From: Actinernus sp. WN-2022
Lineage: Eukaryota > Cnidaria > Anthozoa > Actiniaria > Actinernidae
Direction: 5' to 3'
NCBI GenBank assembly: GCA_030867875.1
Contig: JAOWCC010000577.1
Span: 74,953,012 to 75,017,011 of the forward strand
DNA length: 64,000 bases
The notes beneath the pieces are model-generated. The model did not search any database and was not told where the DNA came from. It saw nothing but the letters and a program-made list of their open reading frames with translations. Numbering within the stretch: the stretch's first letter is position 1; every line of letters begins with the position of its first letter. The translations under genes and the position numbers were made by a program. Shown here piece by piece: positions 37,375 to 48,500 of this stretch.

Positions 37375-40173
37375 TCTTGTGTACCTTAAAATCTTCAAAG
37401 TGGCGCCATTTCTCGACCTTTTAATGGATTTCGATGTACTACACGTCAAAACAACGGTCTCTTCCAGTACTTTAATCCTAGCGTGCCAGTTTTGCCGTAT
37501 TTGGAGTAGAAGTACCAGAAAATGTGGGTTTTGTAACCTAACCTTAATCTCTCAAAGTAACTTGTGTACCCTAAACTCCTCATAGTGGCGCTATTTCTCG
37601 AGCTTTTAATGGATTTCGACGTACTACACGTCAAAACAACGGTCTCTTCCAGTACTTTAATCCTAGCGTGCCAGTTTTGCCGTATTTGGAGTAGAAGTAC
37701 CAGAAAATGTGGGTTTTGTAACCTAACCTTAATCTCTCAAAGTTACTTGTGTACCCTAAACTCCTCATAGTGGCGCCATTTCTCGAGCTTTTGATGGATT
37801 TCGATGCACTATACGGCAATACAACGTTCTCTTAATGTAGATTGCGTTTAGTGGATGGAGGTTTCCTGTATTTTGAGTAACAATACCAGAAAATGGTCTT
37901 TTTCTAACCTAAGCATAACCTCTAGGTCTCAAATAAAGAAATTATGGGATGGATCTAAGTCAAGTCAATTATGGGATAGAAAGGCCAGAAAAGTCTTCAA
38001 CTGTCATTTGCCCTTTCAAGAAAACGGCAAAAACACGAGTTACTGGCTTTTAAAGCTTAAAGGCACACAAGATCTAGCATGTTTTCACAAAAGGGGGCGT
38101 TAGGTTCAAAGGCTCCTTTTGTGAAAACATGCTAGATCTTGTGTACCTTAAAATCTTCAAAGTGGCGCCATTTCTCGACCTTTTAATGGATTTCGATGTA
38201 CTACACGTCAAAACAACGGTCTCTTCCAGTACTTTAATCCTAGCGTGCCAGTTTTGCCGTATTTGGAGTAGAAGTACCAGAAAATGTGGGTTTTGTAACC
38301 TAACCTTAATCTCTCAAAGTTACTTGTGTACCCTAAACTCCTCATAGTGGCGCCATTTCTCGAGCTTTTGATGGATTTCGATGCACTATACGGCAATACA
38401 ACGTTCTCTTAATGTAGATTGCGTTTAGTGGATGGAGGTTTCCTGTATTTTGAGTAACAATACCAGAAAATGGTCTTTTTCTAACCTAAGCATAACCTCT
38501 AGGTCTCAAATAAAGAAATTATGGGATGGATCTAAGTCAAGTCAATTATGGGATAGAAAGGCCAGAAAAGTCTTCAACTGTCATTTGCCCTTTCAAGAAA
38601 ACGGCAAAAACACGAGTTACTGGCTTTTAAAGCTTAAAGGCACACAAGATCTAGCATGTTTTCACAAAAGGGGGCGTTAGGTTCAAAGGCTCCTTTTGTG
38701 AAAACATGCTAGATCTTGTGTACCTTAAAATCTTCAAAGTGGCGCCATTTCTCGACCTTTTAATGGATTTCGATGTACTACACGTCAAAACAACGGTCTC
38801 TTCCAGTACTTTAATCCTAGCGTGCCAGTTTTGCCGTATTTGGAGTAGAAGTACCAGAAAATGTGGGTTTTGTAACCTAACCTTAATCTCTCAAAGTTAC
38901 TTGTGTACCCTAAACTCCTCATAGTGGCGCTATTTCTCGAGCTTTTAATGGATTTCGACGTACTACACGTCAAAACAACGGTCTCTTCCAGTACTTTAAT
39001 CCTAGCGTGCCAGTTTTGCCGTATTTGGAGTAGAAGTACCAGAAAATGTGGGTTTTGTAACCTAACCTTAATCTCTCAAAGTTACTTGTGTACCCTAAAC
39101 TCCTCATAGTGGCGCCATTTCTCGAGCTTTTGATGGATTTCGATGCACTATACGGCAATACAACGTTCTCTTAATGTAGATTGCGTTTAGTGGATGGAGG
39201 TTTCCTGTATTTTGAGTAACAATACCAGAAAATGGTCTTTTTCTAACCTAAGCATAACCTCTAGGTCTCAAATAAAGAAATTATGGGATGGATCTAAGTC
39301 AAGTCAATTATGGGATAGAAAGGCCAGAAAAGTCTTCAACTGTCATTTGCCCTTTCAAGAAAACGGCAAAAACACGAGTTACTGGCTTTTAAAGCTTAAA
39401 GGCACACAAGATCTAGCATGTTTTCACAAAAGGGGGCGTTAGGTTCAAAGGCTCCTTTTGTGAAAACATGCTAGATCTTGTGTACCTTAAAATCTTCAAA
39501 GTGGCGCCATTTCTCGACCTTTTAATGGATTTCGATGTACTACACGTCAAAACAACGGTCTCTTCCAGTACTTTAATCCTAGCGTGCCAGTTTTGCCGTA
39601 TTTGGAGTAGAAGTACCAGAAAATGTGGGTTTTGTAACCTAACCTTAATCTCTCAAAGTTACTTGTGTACCCTAAACTCCTCATAGTGGCGCTATTTCTC
39701 GAGCTTTTAATGGATTTCGACGTACTACACGTCAAAACAACGGTCTCTTCCAGTACTTTAATCCTAGCGTGCCAGTTTTGCCGTATTTGGAGTAGAAGTA
39801 CCAGAAAATGTGGGTTTTGTAACCTAACCTTAATCTCTCAAAGTTACTTGTGTACCCTAAACTCCTCATAGTGGCGCCATTTCTCGAGCTTTTGATGGAT
39901 TTCGATGCACTATACGGCAATACAACGTTCTCTTAATGTAGATTGCGTTTAGTGGATGGAGGTTTCCTGTATTTTGAGTAACAATACCAGAAAATGGTCT
40001 TTTTCTAACCTAAGCATAACCTCTAGGTCTCAAATAAAGAAATTATGGGATGGATCTAAGTCAAGTCAATTATGGGATAGAAAGGCCAGAAAAGTCTTCA
40101 ACTGTCATTTGCCCTTTCAAGAAAACGGCAAAAACACGAGTTACTGGCTTTTAAAGCTTAAAGGCACACAAGA
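37375..40173. repeat. Array B units 11 to 14
   Basis: Unit 11 (37375-38072) is standard and has TCAAAGTAACTTG for TCAAAGTTACTTG near 37553, a variant shared only with unit 17. Unit 12 (38137-38649) is the short form. Units 13 (38714-39411) and 14 (39476-40173) are standard and carry the GGCGCTATTTC variant. Confidence 0.88.
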
Positions 40174-40237
40174 TCTAGCATGTTTTCACAAAAGGGGGCG
40201 TTAGGTTCAAAGGCTCCTTTTGTGAAAACATGCTAGA

Positions 40238-41120
40238 TCTTGTGTACCTTAAAATCTTCAAAGTGGCGCCATTTCTCGACCTTTTAATGGATTTCGATGT
40301 ACTACACGTCAAAACAACGGTCTCTTCCAGTACTTTAATCCTAGCGTGCCAGTTTTGCCGTATTTGGAGTAGAAGTACCAGAAAATGTGGGTTTTGTAAC
40401 CTAACCTTAATCTCTCAAAGTTACTTGTGTACCCTAAACTCCTCATAGTGGCGCTATTTCTCGAGCTTTTAATGGATTTCGACGTACTACACGTCAAAAC
40501 AACGGTCTCTTCCAGTACTTTAATCCTAGCGTGCCAGTTTTGCCGTATTTGGAGTAGAAGTACCAGAAAATGTGGGTTTTGTAACCTAACCTTAATCTCT
40601 CAAAGTTACTTGTGTACCCTAAACTCCTCATAGTGGCGCTATTTCTCGAGCTTTTAATGGATTTCGACGTACTACACGTCAAAACAACGGTCTCTTCCAG
40701 TACTTTAATCCTAGCGTGCCAGTTTTGCCGTATTTGGAGTAGAAGTACCAGAAAATGTGGGTTTTGTAACCTAACCTTAATCTCTCAAAGTTACTTGTGT
40801 ACCCTAAACTCCTCATAGTGGCGCCATTTCTCGAGCTTTTGATGGATTTCGATGCACTATACGGCAATACAACGTTCTCTTAATGTAGATTGCGTTTAGT
40901 GGATGGAGGTTTCCTGTATTTTGAGTAACAATACCAGAAAATGGTCTTTTTCTAACCTAAGCATAACCTCTAGGTCTCAAATAAAGAAATTATGGGATGG
41001 ATCTAAGTCAAGTCAATTATGGGATAGAAAGGCCAGAAAAGTCTTCAACTGTCATTTGCCCTTTCAAGAAAACGGCAAAAACACGAGTTACTGGCTTTTA
41101 AAGCTTAAAGGCACACAAGA
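40238..41120. repeat. Array B unit 15, long form with three 185-bp subrepeats
   Basis: 883 bp between hairpins, 185 bp longer than standard. The extra subrepeat is a second-position copy with GGCGCTATTTC, duplicating its left neighbour. This points to unequal exchange or slippage at the 185-bp level. Confidence 0.9.
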
Positions 41121-41184
41121 TCTAGCATGTTTTCACAAAAGGGGGCGTTAGGTTCAAAGGCTCCTTTTGTGAAAACATGCTAGA

Positions 41185-41882
41185 TCTTGTGTACCTTAAA
41201 ATCTTCAAAGTGGCGCCATTTCTCGACCTTTTAATGGATTTCGATGTACTACACGTCAAAACAACGGTCTCTTCCAGTACTTTAATCCTAGCGTGCCAGT
41301 TTTGCCGTATTTGGAGTAGAAGTACCAGAAAATGTGGGTTTTGTAACCTAACCTTAATCTCTCAAAGTTACTTGTGTACCCTAAACTCCTCATAGTGGCG
41401 CTATTTCTCGAGCTTTTAATGGATTTCGACGTACTACACGTCAAAACAACGGTCTCTTCCAGTACTTTAATCCTAGCGTGCCAGTTTTGCCGTATTTGGA
41501 GTAGAAGTACCAGAAAATGTGGGTTTTGTAACCTAACCTTAATCTCTCAAAGTTACTTGTGTACCCTAAACTCCTCATAGTGGCGCCATTTCTCGAGCTT
41601 TTGATGGATTTCGATGCACTATACGGCAATACAACGTTCTCTTAATGTAGATTGCGTTTAGTGGATGGAGGTTTCCTGTATTTTGAGTAACAATACCAGA
41701 AAATGGTCTTTTTCTAACCTAAGCATAACCTCTAGGTCTCAAATAAAGAAATTATGGGATGGATCTAAGTCAAGTCAATTATGGGATAGAAAGGCCAGAA
41801 AAGTCTTCAACTGTCATTTGCCCTTTCAAGAAAACGGCAAAAACACGAGTTACTGGCTTTTAAAGCTTAAAGGCACACAAGA
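41185..41882. repeat. Array B unit 16
   Basis: Standard 698-bp unit with the GGCGCTATTTC variant, lying between the two long units. Confidence 0.88.
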
Positions 41883-41946
41883 TCTAGCATGTTTTCACAA
41901 AAGGGGGCGTTAGGTTCAAAGGCTCCTTTTGTGAAAACATGCTAGA

Positions 41947-42829
41947 TCTTGTGTACCTTAAAATCTTCAAAGTGGCGCCATTTCTCGACCTTTTAATGGA
42001 TTTCGATGTACTACACGTCAAAACAACGGTCTCTTCCAGTACTTTAATCCTAGCGTGCCAGTTTTGCCGTATTTGGAGTAGAAGTACCAGAAAATGTGGG
42101 TTTTGTAACCTAACCTTAATCTCTCAAAGTAACTTGTGTACCCTAAACTCCTCATAGTGGCGCTATTTCTCGAGCTTTTAATGGATTTCGACGTACTACA
42201 CGTCAAAACAACGGTCTCTTCCAGTACTTTAATCCTAGCGTGCCAGTTTTGCCGTATTTGGAGTAGAAGTACCAGAAAATGTGGGTTTTGTAACCTAACC
42301 TTAATCTCTCAAAGTTACTTGTGTACCCTAAACTCCTCATAGTGGCGCTATTTCTCGAGCTTTTAATGGATTTCGACGTACTACACGTCAAAACAACGGT
42401 CTCTTCCAGTACTTTAATCCTAGCGTGCCAGTTTTGCCGTATTTGGAGTAGAAGTACCAGAAAATGTGGGTTTTGTAACCTAACCTTAATCTCTCAAAGT
42501 TACTTGTGTACCCTAAACTCCTCATAGTGGCGCCATTTCTCGAGCTTTTGATGGATTTCGATGCACTATACGGCAATACAACGTTCTCTTAATGTAGATT
42601 GCGTTTAGTGGATGGAGGTTTCCTGTATTTTGAGTAACAATACCAGAAAATGGTCTTTTTCTAACCTAAGCATAACCTCTAGGTCTCAAATAAAGAAATT
42701 ATGGGATGGATCTAAGTCAAGTCAATTATGGGATAGAAAGGCCAGAAAAGTCTTCAACTGTCATTTGCCCTTTCAAGAAAACGGCAAAAACACGAGTTAC
42801 TGGCTTTTAAAGCTTAAAGGCACACAAGA
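41947..42829. repeat. Array B unit 17, long form with three 185-bp subrepeats
   Basis: 883 bp. Carries the TCAAAGTAACTTG variant of unit 11 (near 42125) plus an additional second-position subrepeat, so it probably derives from a unit-11-like ancestor by a 185-bp gain. Confidence 0.9.
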
Positions 42830-42893
42830 TCTAGCATGTTTTCACAAAAGGGGGCGTTAGGTTCAAAGGCTCCTTTTGTGAAAACATGCTAGA

Positions 42894-43591
42894 TCTTGTG
42901 TACCTTAAAATCTTCAAAGTGGCGCCATTTCTCGACCTTTTAATGGATTTCGATGTACTACACGTCAAAACAACGGTCTCTTCCAGTACTTTAATCCTAG
43001 CGTGCCAGTTTTGCCGTATTTGGAGTAGAAGTACCAGAAAATGTGGGTTTTGTAACCTAACCTTAATCTCTCAAAGTTACTTGTGTACCCTAAACTCCTC
43101 ATAGTGGCGCCATTTCTCGAGCTTTTAATGGATTTCGACGTACTACACGTCAAAACAACGGTCTCTTCCAGTACTTTAATCCTAGCGTGCCAGTTTTGCC
43201 GTATTTGGAGTAGAAGTACCAGAAAATGTGGGTTTTGTAACCTAACCTTAATCTCTCAAAGTTACTTGTGTACCCTAAACTCCTCATAGTGGCGCCATTT
43301 CTCGAGCTTTTGATGGATTTCGATGCACTATACGGCAATACAACGTTCTCTTAATGTAGATTGCGTTTAGTGGATGGAGGTTTCCTGTATTTTGAGTAAC
43401 AATACCAGAAAATGGTCTTTTTCTAACCTAAGCATAACCTCTAGGTCTCAAATAAAGAAATTATGGGATGGATCTAAGTCAAGTCAATTATGGGATAGAA
43501 AGGCCAGAAAAGTCTTCAACTGTCATTTGCCCTTTCAAGAAAACGGCAAAAACACGAGTTACTGGCTTTTAAAGCTTAAAGGCACACAAGA
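42894..43591. repeat. Array B unit 18
   Basis: Standard 698-bp unit with the GGCGCCATTTC form, resembling units 3 and 5. It is closed on the right by the only sequence-variant hairpin (43592-43655), where CTCCTTTTG is CTGCTTTTG and one arm base pair is lost. Confidence 0.88.
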
Positions 43592-43655
43592 TCTAGCATG
43601 TTTTCACAAAAGGGGGCGTTAGGTTCAAAGGCTGCTTTTGTGAAAACATGCTAGA

Positions 43656-44161
43656 TCTTGTGTACCTTAAAATCTTCAAAGTGGCGCCATTTCTCGACCT
43701 TTTAATGGATTTCGATGTACTACACGTCAAAACAACGGTCTCTTCCAGTACTTTAATCCTAGCGTGCCAGTTTTGCCGTATTTGGAGTAGAAGTACCAGA
43801 AAATGTGGGTTTTGTAACCTAACCTTAATCTCTCAAAGTTACTTGTGTACCCTAAACTCCTCATAGTGGCGCCATTTCTCGAGCTTTTGATGGATTTCGA
43901 TGCACTATACGGCAATACAACGTTCTCTTAATGTAGATTGCGTTTAGTGGATGGAGGTTTCCTGTATTTTGAGTAACAATACCAGAAAATGGTCTTTTTC
44001 TAACCTAAGCATAACCTCTAGGTCTCAAATAAAGAAATTATGGGATGGATCTAAGTCAAGTCAATTATGGGATAGAAAGGCCAGAAAAGTCTTCAACTGT
44101 CATTTGCCCTTTCAAGAAAAAACACGAGTTACTGGCTTTTAAAGCTTAAAGGCACACAAGA
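43656..44161. repeat. Array B unit 19, short form with a 7-bp deletion
   Basis: 506 bp: the short form minus 7 bp. In the tail, CAAGAAAACGGCAAAAACAC has become CAAGAAAAAACAC near 44113-44125, probably by slippage between A-runs. It is the last unit before the right border. Terminal units that differ most from the rest are expected where exchange with neighbours is limiting. Confidence 0.92.
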
Positions 44162-44225
44162 TCTAGCATGTTTTCACAAAAGGGGGCGTTAGGTTCAAAG
44201 GCTCCTTTTGTGAAAACATGCTAGA
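44162..44225. repeat. 64-bp hairpin at the right end of array B
   Basis: Same sequence as the left terminal hairpin. Its left side is extended by the unit sequence ACACAAGA, but its right side passes directly into satellite A (TATATATAAC), which mirrors the left end and defines the border of the insertion. Confidence 0.95.
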
Positions 44226-44227
44226 TA
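44226..44227. other. TA duplication at the right border of array B
   Basis: Partner of 30122-30123. From here the class c monomer continues in register (TTATATCGCGAATTC, TTTTTCCAG, GATGGCTGTAGG). Confidence 0.75.
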
Positions 44228-44434
44228 TATATAACTGTGTTATATCGCGAATTCAACTAATTATCTAGTTTTTCCAGTAACTCTGATGGCTGTAGGTCAA
44301 TTTATTTCTATTGCGCCATCAATACCATCACTTTTGGGCAAGCTGTCACATTTGCAGTGTTATTTTACAAGCCAAGGTATTTGATTTGTACTGGTGTGTT
44401 TGACAACAACACACAGACTATATCCTTTATTTTT

Positions 44435-44648
44435 GGACATAGAAATAACTGTGTTATATCTCGAATTCAACTAATTATCTAGTTTTTCTAGTAACTCTGA
44501 TGGCTGTAGGTCAATTTATTTCTATTGCGCCATCAATACCATCACTTTTGGGCAAGCTGTCACATTTGCAGTGTTATTGTACAAGCCAAGGTCTTTGATT
44601 TGTACTGGACTGTTTGACAACAACACACAGACTATATCCTTTATTTTT
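44435..44648 (+). repeat. Hybrid satellite monomer, counterpart of 27350-27563
   Basis: Class d start, class c middle (GATGGCTGTAGG, CACTTTTGGGCAAGC, TATTGTACAAGCC) and class d end (ACTGGACTG). The c-to-d return lies further right than in 27350-27563, so the two hybrids share one breakpoint but differ at the other. Confidence 0.8.
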
Positions 44649-45549
44649 GGACATAGAAATAACTGTGTTATATCGCGAATTCAACTAATTATCTAGTTTT
44701 TCTAGTAACTCTGCTGCCTGGAGGTCAATTTATTTCCATTGCACCATCAATACCATCACTATTGGCCAAGTTCTCACATTTGCAGTGTTATGGTACAGGC
44801 CAAGGTCTTTGATTTGTACTGGACTGTTTGACAACAACACACAGAATATATCCTTTATTTTTGGACATAGAAATAACTGTGTTATATCGCGAATTCAACT
44901 AATTATCTAGTTTTTCTAGTAACTCTGCTGCCTGGAGGTCAATTTATTTCCATTGCACCATCAATACCATCACTATTGGCCAAGTTCTCACATTTGCAGT
45001 GTTATGGTACAGGCCAAGGTCTTTGATTTGTACTGGAGTGTTTGACAACAACACACAGACTATATCCTTTATTTTTGGACATAGCAATAACTGTGTTATA
45101 TCGCGAATTCAACTAATTATCTAGTTTTTCTAATAACTCTGATCCCTGGAGGTCAATATATTTCCATTGCTCCATCAATACCATCACTATTGGGCAAGTT
45201 CTCACATTTGCAATGTTATGGTACAGGCTAAGGTCTTTGATTTGTACTGGTGTGTTTGACAACAACACAGGCTATATCCTTTATTTTTTGACATAGATAT
45301 AACTGTAATATATCGCAAATTCAACTAATTATCTAGTTTTCTAGTAACTCTGATGCCTGGAGGTCAATTTATTTCCATTGCGCCATCAATACCATCACTA
45401 TTGGCCAAGTTCTCACATTTGCAGTGTTATGGTACAGGCAAAGGTCTTTGATTTGTACTGGAGTATTTGACAACAACACACAGACTATATCCTTTATTTT
45501 TGGACATAGCAATAACTGTGTTATATCGCGAATTCAACTAATTATCTAG

Positions 45550-48500
45550 TTTTTCTAATAACTCTGATGCCTGGAGGTCAATATATTTCCATTGCTCCAT
45601 CAATACCATCACTATTGGGCAAGTTCTCACATTTGCAATGTTATGGTACAGGCCAAGGTCTTTGATTTGTACTGGTGTGTTTGACAACAACACAGGCTAT
45701 ATCCTTTATTTTTTGACATAGATATAACTGTAATATATCGCAAATTCAACTAATTATCTAGTTTTCTAGTAACTCTGATGCCTGGAGTTCAATTTATTTC
45801 CATTGCGCCATCAATACCATCACTATTGGCCAAGTTCTCACATTTGCAGTGTTATGGTACAGGCAAAGGTCTTTGATTTGTACTAGTGTGTTCGACAATA
45901 ACACACAGGCTATATCCTTTATTTTTGGACATAGATATAACTGTGTTATATAGCGAATTCGACTAATTATCTAGCTTTTCTAGTAACTCTGATGCCAGGA
46001 GGTCAATCTATTTCTATTGCGCCTTCAATACCATCAATATTGGGCAAGTTCTCACATTTGCAATGTTATGGTACAGGCCAAGGTCTTTGATTTGTACTGG
46101 TGTGTTTGACAACAACACAGGCTATATCCTTTATTTTTTGACATAGATATAACTGTAATATATCGCAAATTCAACTAATTATCTAGTTTTTCTAATAACT
46201 CTGATGCCTGGAGGTCAATTTATTTCCATTGCTCCATCAATACCATCACTATTGGGCAAGTTCTCACATTTGCAATGTTATGGTACAGGCCAAGGTCTTT
46301 GATTTGTACTGGTGTGTTTGACAACAACACAGGCTATATCCTTTATTTTTTGACATAGATATAACTGTACTATATCGCGAATTCAACTAATTATCTAGTT
46401 TTTCTAGTAACTCTGATGCCTGGAGGTCAATTTATTTGTATTGCGCCATCAATACCATCAGTATTGGGCAAATTGTCACGTTTGCAGTGTTATGGTACAG
46501 GCCAAGGTCTTTGATTTGTACTGGAGTGTTTGACAACAACACACAGACTATATTCTTTATCTTTGGACATAGAAATAACTGTGTTATATCTCGAATTCAA
46601 CTAATTATCTAGTTTTCTAGTAACTCTGCTGCCTGGAGGTCAATTTATTTCCATTGCTCCATCAATACCATCACTATTGGGCAAGTTCTCACATTTGCAA
46701 TGTTATGGTACAGGCCAAGGTCTTTGATTTGTACTGGTGTGTTTGACAACAACACAGGCTATATCCTTTATTTTTTGACATAGATATAACTGTACTATAT
46801 CGCGAATTCAACTAATTATCTAGTTTTTCTAGTAACTCTGATGCCTGGAGGTCAATTTATTTGTATTGCGCCATCAATACCATCAGTATTGGGCAAATTG
46901 TCACGTTTGCAGTGTTATGGTACAGGCCAAGGTCTTTGATTTGTACTGGAGTGTTTGACAACAACACACAGACTATATTCTTTATCTTTGGACATAGAAA
47001 TAACTGTGTTATATCTCGAATTCAATTAATTATCTAGTTTTCTAGTAACTCTGCTGCCTGGAGGTCAATTTATTTCCATTGCACCATCAATACCATCACT
47101 ATTGGCCAAGTTCTCACATTTGCAGTGTTATGGTACAGGCCAAGGTCTTTGATTTGTACTGGACTGTTTGACAACAACACAGGCTATATCCTTTATTTTT
47201 TGACATAGAAATAACTGTGTTATATCGCGAATTCAACTAATTATCTAGTTTTTCTAGTAACTCTGCTGCCTGGAGGTCAATTTATTTCCATTGCACCATC
47301 AATACCATCACTATTGGCCAAGTTCTCACATTGGCAGTGTTATGGTACAGGCCAAGGTCTTTGATTTGTACTGGAGTGTTTGACAACAACACACAGACTA
47401 TATCCTTTATTTTTGGACATAGCAATAACTGTGTTATATCGCGAATTCAACTAATTATCTAGTTTTTCTAATAACTCTGATGCCTGGAGGTCAATATATT
47501 TCCATTGCTCCATCAATACCATCACTATTGGGCAAGTTCTCACATTTGCAATGTTATGGTACAGGCAAAGGTCTTTGATTTGTACTGGTGTGTTTGACAA
47601 CAACACAGGCTATATCCTTTATTTTTTGACATAGATATAACTGTAATATATCGCAAATTCAACTAATTATCTAGTTTTCTAGTAACTCTGATGCCTGGAG
47701 GTCAATTTATTTCCATTGCGCCATCAATACCATCACTATTGGCCAAGTTCTCACATTTACAGTGTTATGGTACAGGCAAAGGTCTTTGATTTGTACTGGA
47801 GTGTTTGACAACAACACACAGACTATATCCTTTATTTTTGGACATAGCAATAACTGTGTTATATCGCGAATTCAACTAATTATTTAGTTTTTCTAATACC
47901 TCTGATGCCTGGAGGTCAATATATTTCCATTGCTCCATCAATACCATCACTATTGGGCAAGTTCTCACATTTGCAATGTTATGGTACAGGCCAAGGTCTT
48001 TGATTTGTACTGGTGTGTTTGACAACAACACAGGCTATATCCTTTATTTTTTGACATAGATATAACTGTAATATATCGCAAATTCAACTAATTATCTAGT
48101 TTTCTAGTAACTCTGATGCCTGGAGGTCAATTTATTTCCATTGCGCCATCAATACCATCACTATTGGCCAAGTTCTCACATTTGCAGTGTTATGGTACAG
48201 GCAAAGGTCTTTGATTTGTACTAGTGTGTTGGACAATAACACACAGGCTATATCCTTTATTTTTGGACATAGATATAACTGTGTTATATAGCGAATTCGA
48301 CTAATTATCTAGCTTTTCTAGTAACTCTGATGCCAGGAGGTCAATCTATTTCTATTGCGCCTTCAATACCATCAATATTGGGCAAGTTCTCACATTTGCA
48401 ATGTTATGGTACAGGCCAAGGTCTTTGATTTGTACTGGTGTGTTTGACAACAACACAGGCTATATCCTTTATTTTTGGACATATATATAACTGTGTTATA

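Larger units (their letters stand above)
30124..44225. mobile_element. Array B: hairpin-bounded, transposon-like satellite of 19 units
   Basis: A 14,102-bp tandem array unrelated in sequence to satellite A, inserted cleanly into one class c monomer. It begins and ends with the same 64-bp hairpin, and 17 further hairpins separate the units. Unit-plus-hairpin steps are 762 bp (standard), 577 bp (one 185-bp subrepeat fewer) or 947 bp (one more). The order of steps is: 762 without end hairpin (699), then 762 x5, 577, 762 x2, 577, 762, 577, 762 x2, 947, 762, 947, 762, 577. Each unit is bounded by 30-bp perfect terminal inverted repeats. TIRs plus a TA duplication suggest a non-autonomous DNA transposon (Tc1/mariner-like by duplication length, but the terminal sequence is not one I recognise). 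No transposase is encoded. Confidence 0.88.

Noticed and set aside
30180..44142. Families of 62-82 codon open frames on both strands through array B
   Set aside because: They recur only because the DNA repeats. Plus- and minus-strand frames overlap, starts fall in the hairpin or junction, and the 185-bp period breaks the frame between copies. The 82-codon frame runs into the hairpin; it is altered to 77 codons where the hairpin is missing and to 63 codons by the 7-bp deletion in unit 19. No domain or signal is recognisable.
30124..44225. CRISPR-like array (regular palindromic repeats with intervening sequence)
   Set aside because: The intervening units are nearly identical to each other and 500-880 bp long. 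A CRISPR array has unique spacers of about 30-40 bp. The genome context is eukaryotic.
30124..44225. Array B as an LTR retrotransposon or integrated virus
   Set aside because: No long terminal repeats with TG...CA ends, primer-binding site, polypurine tract or gag/pol-like frames. The terminal structures are inverted, not direct.
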